Positions 17,935 to 27,731 of a stretch of DNA of 64,000 nt are shown here, in pieces. Positions within the stretch are counted from its first letter, which is position 1; every line of letters starts with the position of its first letter. A model generated the notes under the pieces. The model was not told the DNA's origin and did not search any database. It saw nothing but the letters and a program-made list of their open reading frames with translations. Origin of the DNA: Bacteroidales bacterium (GTDB taxonomy: Bacteria > Bacteroidota > Bacteroidia > Bacteroidales > F082); contig JAFZKP010000016.1 of the NCBI GenBank assembly GCA_017553625.1, forward strand, positions 1-64,000, written 5' to 3'. Position numbers and translations under genes: made by a program.

Positions 17935-18917
17935 TTGAATTTTTTAATTAAATATTCCGCTATTTCAACGGCATTCGTCGCCGCACCTTTTCTAATATTA
18001 TCGCTTACAACCCAGAAATTGAATCCATTTTCGATGCTGTTGTCGCGTCGCATTCTTCCCACAAAAACCTCATCTTTGTCGTATGCCATCAGCGGTGTCG
18101 GATAAAGATTCTCGCTTGGATTGTCGGCGACGATAACTCCTGGGGTGTTTTCCAAAATATTTCTAATTTCCTGAATGTCAAATGGTTGTGAAAACTCAAC
18201 ATTAACTGACTCGGAATGTCCGCCGTAGACGGGAACGCGTGCCACCGTTGCAGAAACAGCGATATTTGAATGTAATATTTTGTTTGTCTCAAAAATAAGC
18301 TTGTCTTCTTCGGTCGTATTGCCGTCTTCCAAGAAATTGCCGCCATGAGGTATGATGTTCTCGTGAATCTGATGCGGGTACGCAGGATTTTCCGCTTTTT
18401 CGCCACGCTGCTCGCAGTGAAGTTGGTTTAAACCTTTGATTCCGCTGCCGCTAACTGACTGATACGTTGACACCACGATACGTTTTATTCCATAGCGGCG
18501 ATGCATTGGTGCCAGTGCCATCACGAGCCCGATTGTCGAGCAGTTTGGATTCGCAATGATATGAGTGTCAACGGTTATGTCATCGGCGTTGATTTCAGGA
18601 ACGACAAGCGGAATGCCTTCAATTTTGCGCCATGCCGAGCTGTTGTCGACGACGTAAGTGCCTTTTTCCGCGAAAAGAGGAGCGTATTTTTTTGATGCGT
18701 CGGCACCAGCGGAGAAAATAGCGATGTCGGGACGTTTTTCTATCGCCTCTTCAACTGAAATCAAGGTGTGCTCCTTGCCTTTAAACAAGGTTTTTTTGCC
18801 GATGGAACGCTCTGATGCCGCAACAATAAGTTCGTCAATTGGCAAATTACGCTCTGCCAATACCTGAAGCATCTTCTGTCCTACAAGTCCTGTTGCTCCT
18901 ATGACAGCTATTTTCAT
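17931..18917 (-). CDS. asd: Aspartate-semialdehyde dehydrogenase
   Basis: Reduces aspartyl phosphate to aspartate semialdehyde for lysine/DAP, threonine and methionine synthesis. N-terminal Rossmann GATGLVGQKMLQVL; catalytic Cys126 in ANPNCSTIG; the substrate-binding region includes GGHSESVNVEF. 328 aa, normal length. A clear Shine-Dalgarno (GGAGG on the minus strand, complement of 18926-18930) lies 8 nt before the ATG, which is uncommon in Bacteroidota. The stop codon lies in a palindromic repeat. Confidence 0.97.
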   Translation of the reverse strand: MKIAVIGATGLVGQKMLQVLAERNLPIDELIVAASERSIGKKTLFKGKEHTLISVEEAIEKRPDIAIFSAGADASKKYAPLFAEKGTYVVDNSSAWRKIEGIPLVVPEINADDITVDTHIIANPNCSTIGLVMALAPMHRRYGIKRIVVSTYQSVSGSGIKGLNQLHCEQRGEKAENPAYPHQIHENIIPHGGNFLEDGNTTEEDKLIFETNKILHSNIAVSATVARVPVYGGHSESVNVEFSQPFDIQEIRNILENTPGVIVADNPSENLYPTPLMAYDKDEVFVGRMRRDNSIENGFNFWVVSDNIRKGAATNAVEIAEYLIKKFK

Positions 18918-18925
18918 GTTTTAGA

Positions 18926-18930
18926 CCTCC
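18926..18930 (-). promoter_or_regulatory. Strong Shine-Dalgarno for asd
   Basis: GGAGG on the minus strand with an 8-nt spacer to the asd ATG. Most genes in this window start after A-rich leaders without such a motif, so it stands out. Confidence 0.6.
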
Positions 18931-19053
18931 TAAAATGTTAAATTTTTTTAACAAATATGCCGTTTTTTCTTAAAATTTTTTAACAATTGCCCGTTTTCTC
19001 GCCTTCAAATGTTAAATTATGTTAAAAATGACACTCGTTAAAAAATAATGTTA

Positions 19054-19061
19054 TACTTTTG
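19054..19061 (+). promoter_or_regulatory. Bacteroidetes -7 box for the lamin-tail protein gene
   Basis: TACTTTTG matches TAnnTTTG and lies 36 bp before the ATG at 19098. Confidence 0.65.
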
Positions 19062-19097
19062 CGCAAAAGTACATAAAAAAACTCAAACATTTAAGTT

Positions 19098-21668
19098 ATG
19101 GATGTAAAAATGTTACGGTTTCTGGCATACCTTATATTAATAATGCCGCTGTCGGGCCTTGCGCAGGTTTATGATGATTTTTCGGATGGTGATTTTACTG
19201 CCAATCCCGTCTGGACCGGAACCGAATCATTATTTATGGTAAACGCTAACGGACAGCTGCAGCTTAATGCGGAATCTGGTGGCGATGCTTGTTTGTTTTG
19301 TGAAAACACGAACCAAAACTCAGGTATTACTGATTTTGAATGGCGTTTTTGGTTGCGTGAAGCCTTTGCTCCTTCGGGAAAGAATTTTTGCGATGTGGTT
19401 CTTTGTGATAAATACTTTGTTCGCTTTGGAGAGGCGGGAAGTGGCGATGTGGTTGACTTACAACGTGTTGACGGCGCTTCAAGCGTGAGCGTGTGTCGCG
19501 GCACAGACACTTTTATCGCGTCTGCGTTTTCTGCCTCCTTCAAAGTCACCCGTGACGCTGAAGGCTTATGGAAGATTTTCGTTGACAAAACGGGTTCCGG
19601 CGACTATCAAATCGAGGCGCAAGGTGTTGATAAAAACTGTGAGCCGACTGGCGATTTTGGCATAAAAATTACTTTTACATCGAGTAACGCGAAAAAAGTC
19701 TATCTCGACGATGTATATTTCGGACCAAAGATAATAGATACCGAACCGCCATGTTTAAAGAATCTTACAGTGTTGAAATACAATAAGATACAACTTGATT
19801 TTTCTGAACCAATTGATGAGCTATATGCTCTTGACAGCGATAATTATTCTATTGATAATGGTCTTGGAAAACCGATGTATGCAGAGTTTGCCTGGAGCAA
19901 GTCTACTTTGATTTTGTCTTATTCAAACAAGATTCAGGAAGATATAAATTACACGTTGAAAATCAACAAAATACAGGATTTATCAGGAAATATTGCGGAA
20001 AATCTGCAGCGTTCTTTCGTTCATCATACCGTCCATGAAAATGATATTGTGATAAATGAAATAATGGCGGATCCTGAGCCGTCAGTCGGACTGCCTTCAT
20101 TTGAATATGTTGAATTGTTCAACACGACGGAAGCTCCGATAAACATCAAAGACTGGTTTTTTACTGTTGGAAACAGTGAAAAAACTATAACTGAAGACGT
20201 TGTGATTCAGGGAAATGGCTATTTGATATTATGTAAAAATGATGCAGTGCAATATTTAAACGAGTATGGCGATTGTTATGGTTTTTCATCTCTTTCAATA
20301 ACAAATGCTGGCGTTTATATGTCATTGAAAAACTCTGACGATGTTTTGGTTTCCGATGTCAACTTCAACATGTCATGGTATCATGATAATGAAAAATCCG
20401 AAGGAGGATGGTCGCTTGAACAAATTGACCCGTATTCGCCTTGTGCCGGTGAATCAAATTGGAAGGCGAGCTGCGACAGAAACGGCGGCACTCCTGGAAA
20501 AATCAATTCTGTTGACGATGACAATCCTGTTGCACCTTCTGTTGACTACGTAAACGTGTTGTCTTCTAATACGATAGAGTTGGTTTTTAATCAAAAAATG
20601 GATAGAAATGAATTATCGAATACATATAATTACACTCTTGAGGATTATGACATCCATCCGTATGACGCAGTTGTCCCAGATGGCAAATCTGATCGAGTGC
20701 AGTTGTATTTTGAACAAGGCTTTATTAATCAATCTGTTTTTATAATTTTGGTTTTTGGTTCTTCGTGTTCGGGAATGCCTTTGCCGTCTGGCCACAGATG
20801 CGCATTTGGACTACCGGACGAGGCGGTTGGAGGCGATGTGGTCATTAATGAAATACTTTTTGATCCCATCGCGCCAGCCGCTGATTTTATCGAATTGTTT
20901 AACAAATCTGATAAGATAGTAAATATCAGCAGATTAAAAATAGGTATGGTGAAAACATCTTTTCCAAGTCCTCCTGACACTACGGTGAAGAGGATTTGTG
21001 AAGAAAACCGGTTACTTTTGCCGCATGAATACTTGCTTTTGACAAAAACACCCGATGAGATTGCTTCCCAATACGAGTGTTCTGCTGATAATTTTATAAA
21101 AATGGAGAGTTTTCCGTCTTATCCGAACGACGGTGCTAAGGCGGTTTTATACTACGATGATGAAATCATCGACATCATGAGTTATGATGATGATTCCCAT
21201 TATCCTTTGCTAACTGTTACAAAAGGTGTTTCTCTTGAGCGGGTCAATCCTGATTTCAGCTCTTCTGACCCCGATAACTGGCATTCTGCTGCTGCTCCTT
21301 TGTACGGAACACCTGGATATAAAAACTCTGTTTTCCTCGAAAATCCTGGAGACAACGCCGAAGTGGTCGTTTTTCCTCCGGTTTTTTCCCCCGACAATGA
21401 CGGCTTTGATGACGTAACCACGATAAATTTGACATCTTTCAGCAGTGACTATTCTGCAAGTGTTTTGGTTCTTAATTCTCATGGAGGTTTCATAAATAAT
21501 TTGGTTCATGGTCAAAATATCGGTCATCAAAGCCTTTTTGTTTGGAACGGTACGGATGAAAACGGAAATATTGTACCCGTTGGAATCTATATTATATATA
21601 TTGAACTGTTTGATACACAAGGAGTTGTGAAAAGGTTGAAAAAGACGGTGGTTGTCGCATGCAAATAA
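19098..21668 (+). CDS. Large secreted lamin-tail-domain protein with T9SS-type C-terminus
   Basis: Exported protein of 856 aa. The signal is MLRFLAYLILIMPLSGLAQ, so the true start may be the ATG four codons downstream. Order: a concanavalin-like N-terminal region, a bacterial Ig/SbsA-like segment (IQLDFSEPIDELYALDSDNY), a lamin-tail domain starting NDIVINEIMADPEPS, a second Ig-like segment, a second lamin-tail domain (GDVVINEILFDPIAP), and a C-terminal gliding-type/FlgD-like sorting domain (FSPDNDGFDD...WNGTDENGNIVPVGIY). That end fits the type B T9SS signal, so surface or extracellular location is likely. Substrate or partner is unknown. Confidence 0.88.
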   Translation: MDVKMLRFLAYLILIMPLSGLAQVYDDFSDGDFTANPVWTGTESLFMVNANGQLQLNAESGGDACLFCENTNQNSGITDFEWRFWLREAFAPSGKNFCDVVLCDKYFVRFGEAGSGDVVDLQRVDGASSVSVCRGTDTFIASAFSASFKVTRDAEGLWKIFVDKTGSGDYQIEAQGVDKNCEPTGDFGIKITFTSSNAKKVYLDDVYFGPKIIDTEPPCLKNLTVLKYNKIQLDFSEPIDELYALDSDNYSIDNGLGKPMYAEFAWSKSTLILSYSNKIQEDINYTLKINKIQDLSGNIAENLQRSFVHHTVHENDIVINEIMADPEPSVGLPSFEYVELFNTTEAPINIKDWFFTVGNSEKTITEDVVIQGNGYLILCKNDAVQYLNEYGDCYGFSSLSITNAGVYMSLKNSDDVLVSDVNFNMSWYHDNEKSEGGWSLEQIDPYSPCAGESNWKASCDRNGGTPGKINSVDDDNPVAPSVDYVNVLSSNTIELVFNQKMDRNELSNTYNYTLEDYDIHPYDAVVPDGKSDRVQLYFEQGFINQSVFIILVFGSSCSGMPLPSGHRCAFGLPDEAVGGDVVINEILFDPIAPAADFIELFNKSDKIVNISRLKIGMVKTSFPSPPDTTVKRICEENRLLLPHEYLLLTKTPDEIASQYECSADNFIKMESFPSYPNDGAKAVLYYDDEIIDIMSYDDDSHYPLLTVTKGVSLERVNPDFSSSDPDNWHSAAAPLYGTPGYKNSVFLENPGDNAEVVVFPPVFSPDNDGFDDVTTINLTSFSSDYSASVLVLNSHGGFINNLVHGQNIGHQSLFVWNGTDENGNIVPVGIYIIYIELFDTQGVVKRLKKTVVVACK

Positions 21669-21702
21669 AAGAAAAGATATTTTTGATTTAAAAATATTTT
21701 TG

Positions 21703-21710
21703 TACTTTTG
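21703..21710 (+). promoter_or_regulatory. Bacteroidetes promoter for the LysE-type gene
   Basis: -7 box TACTTTTG, with a TTTG -33 element at 21682-21685, a spacing of about 17 bp. This is one of the more complete promoter matches in the window. Confidence 0.7.
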
Positions 21711-21734
21711 TAGTTTCGAGAAAAGTATAAAAAT

Positions 21735-22463
21735 ATGGTGTTTTTTCATGGCGCTTTGATGGGTTTGACCCTGGCGACAGTTTTCGGAATCGGACCGGCG
21801 TTTTTTCTGCTAATCCAAACAAGCATAAGCAAAGGCTTCAGAAAAGCCCTGATGTTTGATGTTGGCGTTATGCTGAGCGATATCATCGTCGTCGTCCTGA
21901 TGATGATGACCTCCATCCAGCTGACATTTGATGGCGGTGGAAACGGGCTTGTCGCAGGAATCACTGCGGGTTTAATAGTCATCGGATTCGGCATCTTCAC
22001 GTATTATAGCAAACCAGAAAAGATAGTGGCACGCTCGGAGAAAAAAAGCGCTCAACTTGAAGAAGTCGAGAAGAAGTTCGAGAAAATAGACCAGCATCTT
22101 GACAAGCTTGACGAGAAATTTGACATAAAACGTGAAGGACCGCGATGGTACGTCTATCTTTCAAAAGGCTTTGTGATGAATATCTTCAATCCTTTTGTCT
22201 GGGTCTTTTGGATGGGTAGCGTGGCAACGGTTTCAGGCTCAGATGTTTATAACGGCAACGAAACTCTTGTGGCACTGTTTTTCCTGGGCACTTTCGCCAC
22301 GGTTTTCTCCATCGACATTTTGAAAATATTAGGAGCGTACTCCCTGAAACGCTTTTTCACCGAACGCCGCATGAAACTCCTAAACCAGGGCACGGGAATC
22401 GTCCTTGCTCTCTGCGGGGTGATACTAATTGTTAGGGTGATAGTTAAAACTTTATGTCTTTGA
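21735..22463 (+). CDS. LysE/RhtB family exporter
   Basis: Integral membrane protein of 242 aa, probably exporting amino acids or related small molecules. It starts GALMGLTLATVFGIGPAFFLLIQ, the LysE-fold first helix with its GP motif, and shows about six hydrophobic segments. Between helices 3 and 4 there is a charged, probably coiled-coil loop (KKSAQLEEVEKKFEKIDQHL and onward, about residues 98-135), longer than in simple LysE proteins. Its last 20 bp overlap the convergent recJ 3' end. The substrate cannot be read from sequence. Confidence 0.85.
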   Translation: MVFFHGALMGLTLATVFGIGPAFFLLIQTSISKGFRKALMFDVGVMLSDIIVVVLMMMTSIQLTFDGGGNGLVAGITAGLIVIGFGIFTYYSKPEKIVARSEKKSAQLEEVEKKFEKIDQHLDKLDEKFDIKREGPRWYVYLSKGFVMNIFNPFVWVFWMGSVATVSGSDVYNGNETLVALFFLGTFATVFSIDILKILGAYSLKRFFTERRMKLLNQGTGIVLALCGVILIVRVIVKTLCL

Positions 22464-24207
22464 CATTCAGCTGCAGCGAAGTCTTTCCCTGCCAGAAATT
22501 TTCTTCAATGTAATAGCACATCGAGAAAGGCTCCTTATCGTGGATTCTTTCATAAAGATCTCCTTTCTGGAAAGCGATTCCAGAGAAGACACATTCAGTG
22601 TTGCCTTGCTGCATGACGCTGAGTTTCAAGTGCTTGCGGTTGCCGACAGCGCGTGAGAACCCTGCGTCGATAACGTTTTTGGTAAGGAAAACAGGCGACA
22701 AGTTACCTGGTCCGAACGGGGCGAACTGCTTGAGAATACGCACAAACTTCGGTGTGATGCTTGTGAAATCCATCTGGATGTCGACGTTGAGCTCAGGTGT
22801 CAAGTCGTCTTCCTCAATATGTTCGGATACGTATTTCTCAAAGCGTTCGGAAAACTCTTCCAAATGTTCCGGCTTCAAAGAAAGTCCTGCTGCATATTTG
22901 TGTCCTCCGAAGTGTTCCAGAATGTCGGAACACGAATCGATGGCGTCGTAGATGTCGAAATTCTTGATTGAGCGTGCCGAGCCTGTGATGAGGTTGCCTG
23001 AGCGCGTCAACACTATCGTAGGACGGTAGTAGGAGTCGGTGAGCCTAGAAGCCACGATTCCGATAACGCCCTTGTGCCAGTTTTCATTGAAAATCACGGT
23101 GCTCTTGGCGTTTTTCATCTTCTCGTCGGCGTCAATCATCTGAAGAGCCTCTTCTGTGATGGCGTTGTCAAACTCACGGCGCTTCACGTTGAGGTCGTTG
23201 ATGCTCGATGCGAGTTTCTCGGCATGGTCGTAGTTGGTGGCAAGAAGCAGTCTCACGGAGTCGCTGGCTTTTTCCAAACGTCCTGCTGCGTTGATACGCG
23301 GACCGATTAAAAACACCAAGTCGCTGATTGTCAGCTCTCTTTCAAGGACGTTCTGCGTGTCGACTTCTGAATTGGATTCTTCGTCGCGACGGTGTATGTT
23401 AGCGTGACGCAGCACCGCCTCAATACCCGGACGCGGGTTCTTGTTGAGGAGCTTTAATCCGAAATATGCCAAAACCCTGTTCTCTCCTGTTATCGGCACG
23501 ATGTCGGCAGCGATGCTGACAGCCACGTAATCAAGGAGCTCGTAGACTTCTTCAATAGGTCTGCCAAGTCGCATCGACAAAGCCGTGATGAGTTTGAAAC
23601 CGACACCGCAACCCGAAAGCTCCTTGTAAGGATACTCGCAGTCAGGACGCTTGGAGTCGAGGACTGCTGCAGCACGCGGGATGACATCGTCGGGACGATG
23701 GTGGTCGCAGATGATGAAGTCGACACCGCGCTCGTTGGCGTAGTCGATTTTCTCGACAGCCTTGATGCCGCAGTCGAGGACGATGACAAGACCGAATCCG
23801 TTGTCGGCAGCGTAGTCAATGCCTTTGTATGAAATTCCGTAACCTTCTTCGTAACGATCAGGGATGTAAAACTCGATTTTCTTTTTGTTGACGAAATTCT
23901 TCAGATACGTGTAAATCAAGGCGACAGCGGTGGTCCCGTCCACGTCGTAGTCACCGTAGATGAGGATTTTCTCACCTTCGTTCATCGCCTTTTGAAGACG
24001 GTCGACAGCCTTGTCCATGTCTTTCATCAGGAACGGGTCGTGAAGATGCTCGAGCGACGGCCTGAAGAAGTTTTTCGCCTCGTTGTAATTGGTGATGTCA
24101 CGCTGAACTAACAAAGTAGCCAGATTCTCATCGATGCCCAACGACTCCGATAGACTCTTAACTATTTGTTTATCTACATCTTTTGCTATAATCCAGCGCG
24201 TTTCCAA
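22444..24207 (-). CDS. recJ: Single-stranded-DNA-specific exonuclease RecJ
   Basis: 5'-3' ssDNA exonuclease in recombination and mismatch repair, 587 aa. Motifs: DYDVDGTTAVALIY (motif I), the CDHH motif in FIICDHHRPDD, DHHA1 motif GGHKYAAGLSL, and a C-terminal OB-fold. It converges on the LysE-type gene with a 20-bp tail overlap. The upstream region (24208-24396) is very AT-rich and shared with divergent purH. Confidence 0.97.
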   Translation of the reverse strand: METRWIIAKDVDKQIVKSLSESLGIDENLATLLVQRDITNYNEAKNFFRPSLEHLHDPFLMKDMDKAVDRLQKAMNEGEKILIYGDYDVDGTTAVALIYTYLKNFVNKKKIEFYIPDRYEEGYGISYKGIDYAADNGFGLVIVLDCGIKAVEKIDYANERGVDFIICDHHRPDDVIPRAAAVLDSKRPDCEYPYKELSGCGVGFKLITALSMRLGRPIEEVYELLDYVAVSIAADIVPITGENRVLAYFGLKLLNKNPRPGIEAVLRHANIHRRDEESNSEVDTQNVLERELTISDLVFLIGPRINAAGRLEKASDSVRLLLATNYDHAEKLASSINDLNVKRREFDNAITEEALQMIDADEKMKNAKSTVIFNENWHKGVIGIVASRLTDSYYRPTIVLTRSGNLITGSARSIKNFDIYDAIDSCSDILEHFGGHKYAAGLSLKPEHLEEFSERFEKYVSEHIEEDDLTPELNVDIQMDFTSITPKFVRILKQFAPFGPGNLSPVFLTKNVIDAGFSRAVGNRKHLKLSVMQQGNTECVFSGIAFQKGDLYERIHDKEPFSMCYYIEENFWQGKTSLQLNVKDIKF

Positions 24208-24366
24208 AATTCAATATTTTTAACTCGCAAAAATATAAAAAAAAGTTTTTTTTAACAAGAAAAAAATTCAAAAAAATTAAACTTTTTGAAATGCTCTAAT
24301 TTACAAATATTTACATATAAACACAAAAAAACTTAATAATTATATCCCGACTCTCAAAAGTTTTAT

Positions 24367-24374
24367 TATATTTG
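24367..24374 (+). promoter_or_regulatory. Bacteroidetes -7 box for purH
   Basis: TATATTTG, an exact TAnnTTTG match, 22 bp before the purH ATG. Confidence 0.7.
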
Positions 24375-24396
24375 CACTTCAAAACGAGAAATAATT

Positions 24397-25890
24397 ATGT
24401 CTTTTAAAAAAATCACAAGTGCTTTAATATCAGTGTTTTATAAGACTGATCTTGATAAGATAGTCGCTCTTTTGAAGAAGAACGGGGTTCAGATTTATGC
24501 AACGGGTGGAACGCTTGATTTTATCAGGAAAATCGATGACAGCGTACGTTCTGTTGAATCGCTTACAGGCTATCCTTCCATCCTGGGCGGTCGTGTCAAA
24601 ACATTGCATCCTAAAGTGTTTGGCGGCATACTCGGACGTCTTGACAACGAATCGGATCTCGCCGAAATGAAACAATATGATATTCCGGCTTTCGACCTCG
24701 TTATCGTCGATCTTTATCCTTTTGAGGAAACAGTCAGAAATACTGATGACGAAGCCCAGATTATTGAAAAAATCGACATCGGCGGCATCTCTCTCATCCG
24801 CGCTGGAGCGAAAAACTTCAACGACTGCCTCATCGTACCTTCGTCGGATTACTATAAGGAATTTATGGAAATCTATGAGCGTCAGGACGGATGCACGACT
24901 TTGGAAGACAGAAAACGTTTCGCGAAATATGCGTTTGCAACCAGTTCTCATTATGATACAGCCATTTACAACTGGTTCGCTGGCGAAAAAGTCACTCCGT
25001 TGAGATATGGCGAAAACCCTCACCAACAGGCTGTATTCAAAGGCAATCTTGACGAGGTTTTTGAAAAGCTTCACGGAAAAGACCTGTCATACAACAACTT
25101 GCTTGACCTTGAAGCGGGCTTGAACCTCATCCGTGAGTTCGACGAGCCTACTTTCGCGATTTTGAAGCATAACAACCCTTGCGGAATCGCCTCGAGAGAC
25201 ACCATTTCCGAGGCTTACGACGCTGCTCTTGCCGGCGACCCGGTATCGGCTTTCGGCGGCGTGTTTGTAAGCAACCGTACAATAGATGTAAAGACTGCCG
25301 AGGAGATGAACAAGATGTTTTTCGAGGTCTGTGTCGCTCCTGGCTACGAAGACGGTGTCCTCGACATTCTCTTCTCAAAGAAAAACCGCATCGTCCTTAA
25401 ACTGAAATCTAACGATTTTCCTGTAAAGGTTTATAAATCAGCACTTAACGGACTTCTTGAACAGGATCGCGACCTTCATATCGAAAACGCATCGGATTTT
25501 AAGCCTGTTACTGATAAACTTGTTGATAACCAACAGGATATAGATGATTTGATATTTGCAAACAAAATTGTGAAACATAGCCGCTCCAACGCTATCGTCC
25601 TTGCCAAAAACAAACAGCTTTACGCTTCTGGCATAGGTCAGACTTCGCGCGTCGACTCGCTGCGTCAGGCTATTGCCAAGGCGAAGAGTTTCAATTTCGA
25701 CCTCAACGGCGCGGTGCTGGCATCAGACGCATTTTTCCCGTTCTCCGACTGTGTGGAGATTGCAAGCGAAGCGGGCATAAAAGCAATAGTGCAGCCTGGT
25801 GGCTCGGTGCGCGACCAGGAGTCTGTCGATGCATGCAACAAACTCGGCGTGGCAATGGTATTCACTGGATTCAGACATTTTAAACATTAA
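24397..25890 (+). CDS. purH: Bifunctional AICAR transformylase / IMP cyclohydrolase
   Basis: Catalyses the last two steps of de novo IMP synthesis; with guaB in the same window it covers AICAR to XMP. The N-terminal MGS-like cyclohydrolase domain (IYATGGTLDFIR, GGRVKTLHPKVFGGIL) is followed by the AICARFT domain with RYGENPHQQA, KHNNPCGIA, DPVSAFGG and a C-terminal AIVQPGGSVRDQE. 497 aa, close to the usual Bacteroidota length. mreB begins 4 bp after its stop, so the two may share a transcript. Confidence 0.97.
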   Translation: MSFKKITSALISVFYKTDLDKIVALLKKNGVQIYATGGTLDFIRKIDDSVRSVESLTGYPSILGGRVKTLHPKVFGGILGRLDNESDLAEMKQYDIPAFDLVIVDLYPFEETVRNTDDEAQIIEKIDIGGISLIRAGAKNFNDCLIVPSSDYYKEFMEIYERQDGCTTLEDRKRFAKYAFATSSHYDTAIYNWFAGEKVTPLRYGENPHQQAVFKGNLDEVFEKLHGKDLSYNNLLDLEAGLNLIREFDEPTFAILKHNNPCGIASRDTISEAYDAALAGDPVSAFGGVFVSNRTIDVKTAEEMNKMFFEVCVAPGYEDGVLDILFSKKNRIVLKLKSNDFPVKVYKSALNGLLEQDRDLHIENASDFKPVTDKLVDNQQDIDDLIFANKIVKHSRSNAIVLAKNKQLYASGIGQTSRVDSLRQAIAKAKSFNFDLNGAVLASDAFFPFSDCVEIASEAGIKAIVQPGGSVRDQESVDACNKLGVAMVFTGFRHFKH

Positions 25891-25894
25891 TTAT

Positions 25895-26917
25895 ATGGGA
25901 CTGTTTTCATTTTTCGATAAAGAGATGGCAATTGACCTCGGTACTGCCAACACCATCATCATGTATAATGACAAGGTGGTTGTCGACGAGCCTTCAATTG
26001 TTGCCATAAAACGTGATACACAGCAAATCATGGCAGTGGGCAAACGCGCTATGATGATGCATGGTAAGACTCACGAAAACATCAAGACCATCCGTCCTTT
26101 GCGTGATGGTGTCATCGCCGACTTCCAGGCAGCGGAGTTTATGTTGAGGGAAATGATTAAGATGATTAATTTCCACAACACCCTGTTCCCGCCAGCGCTG
26201 AAGATGGTCATCTGCATCCCTTCAGGTATCACCGAAGTGGAAGAGAGGGCCGTTAAGGACAGTGCCGAACAGGCTGGAGCCAAGGAAGTGCGTCTTATCC
26301 ATGAGCCAATGGCGGCAGCTATCGGTATCGGTATCGACGTTCTTGAACCAATGGGAAATATGATAGTTGACATCGGAGGCGGCACCTCTGAAATCGCAGT
26401 CATCGCTCTTGGCGGTATCGTCACCAACAAATCCATCCGTATCGCTGGCGATGACTTCACTGATGAAATCGTGGAATATATGCGTAAGGAGCATAACCTC
26501 AACGTTGGTGAACGTACTGCAGAGCTTATCAAGATAGAAGTGGGCGCAGCAATTCAGGACCTTGACAACCCGCCAGAGGATTACGCGGTTCACGGACGCG
26601 ACATGCTTACCGGTATTCCAAAGGAAATCAAAGTCAACTATAAGGAAATCGCACACTGCCTCGACAAGAGCGTCTCAAAAATCGAGACAGCCGTTCTTAA
26701 CACTCTCGAGACAACACCACCAGAGCTTTCCGCTGATATCTACCGCACAGGTATCTATCTTACTGGCGGCGGCGCTTTGCTGAGAGGACTTGACAAACGT
26801 TTGCATGAAAAAACACAGCTGCCTATCCACGTTGCCGAAGACCCGTTGAGAGCAGTGGCGCGCGGTACAGGCATCGCTTTGAAAAACTTCGACGGTTTCC
26901 CGTTCCTGATAAAGTAA
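25895..26917 (+). CDS. mreB: Rod shape-determining protein MreB
   Basis: Actin-like cytoskeletal filament protein guiding lateral wall synthesis. The start chosen is the ATG giving MGLFSFFDKEMAIDLGTANT (340 aa, normal). A longer in-frame opening from 25799 would overlap purH by 92 bp and is not homologous. Actin-fold phosphate loops are visible (DLGTANT; DIGGGTSEIAV; adenosine motif TGGGALLRGL). It heads mreBCD with short gaps. Confidence 0.97.
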   Translation: MGLFSFFDKEMAIDLGTANTIIMYNDKVVVDEPSIVAIKRDTQQIMAVGKRAMMMHGKTHENIKTIRPLRDGVIADFQAAEFMLREMIKMINFHNTLFPPALKMVICIPSGITEVEERAVKDSAEQAGAKEVRLIHEPMAAAIGIGIDVLEPMGNMIVDIGGGTSEIAVIALGGIVTNKSIRIAGDDFTDEIVEYMRKEHNLNVGERTAELIKIEVGAAIQDLDNPPEDYAVHGRDMLTGIPKEIKVNYKEIAHCLDKSVSKIETAVLNTLETTPPELSADIYRTGIYLTGGGALLRGLDKRLHEKTQLPIHVAEDPLRAVARGTGIALKNFDGFPFLIK

Positions 26918-26930
26918 TCGGGGATTTTCG

Positions 26931-27731
26931 ATGTATAACTTATTCATTTTCATAAAAAAATACAGCGCAGTAATTCTTTTTATTCTGCTGGAATTGCTAT
27001 GCTTCCTTATGGTAGCGTATAGCCTTCCGTATCAGAATAGAAAAATGGTGAGCGTGTCGAACAGCATCGCTGGAGGCATATACAAAACCACCTCCAACTG
27101 GAATGATTATCTGCATCTGAAAAGTGAAAATGAAAAGCTCGCCAAACAAAATGCACTGCTGATGAATATGTTAGGCGAGGATTATTCGGAAGATGACACT
27201 CTCATAACCAATGGGATGTATTCCTTTGTCCCGGCTCATGTGATAAAAAACAGCATCTACGAACTGAATAATTACATGGTCATTGATAAGGGTCGCGCTG
27301 ACGGGGTAGAAGCGGATATGGGCGTCATTTGCGCAGAAGGAATCGTCGGTATTGTGGTGAATGTAAGCAACCATTACGCGTCGGTGATGAGCTTGCTGAA
27401 CTCCAACACAGTCGTCAGTGCAAGATTTGTTGATAACCAATATGTTGCGAATGTGTTGTGGGATAACCAAAACTACCATTTCGGCGTAGTCAAAGACATT
27501 CCTTCACACCTTATTATTAATAAAGGCGACACCCTCGTGACGAGCGGATTCTCGAATTCTTATCCGCCGGATATTATGGTTGGGACAATTGAAGAGACGG
27601 AGGACAACACAAACGAAATGTTCAGTACCGCAAAACTGAAATTCTCTACAAACTTCAGCACCCTGCGGCACGTGTTTATAGTTAAAAACAATTATCAGGA
27701 GGAGATTGACTCATTATGTATAACACATTGA
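26931..27731 (+). CDS. mreC: Rod shape-determining protein MreC
   Basis: Bitopic inner-membrane scaffold linking MreB to the wall elongation enzymes, 266 aa. One N-terminal transmembrane segment (VILFILLELLCFLMVAYSLP), a periplasmic coiled coil (LKSENEKLAKQNALLMN), then the MreC beta domains with VIDKGRADGVEADMGVI. It overlaps mreD by 16 bp, indicating translational coupling. Confidence 0.95.
   Translation: MYNLFIFIKKYSAVILFILLELLCFLMVAYSLPYQNRKMVSVSNSIAGGIYKTTSNWNDYLHLKSENEKLAKQNALLMNMLGEDYSEDDTLITNGMYSFVPAHVIKNSIYELNNYMVIDKGRADGVEADMGVICAEGIVGIVVNVSNHYASVMSLLNSNTVVSARFVDNQYVANVLWDNQNYHFGVVKDIPSHLIINKGDTLVTSGFSNSYPPDIMVGTIEETEDNTNEMFSTAKLKFSTNFSTLRHVFIVKNNYQEEIDSLCITH

Noticed and set aside
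25799-25894. Upstream start for mreB
   Set aside because: It overlaps the purH coding sequence and encodes residues unrelated to MreB; the ATG at 25895 gives the canonical N-terminus.
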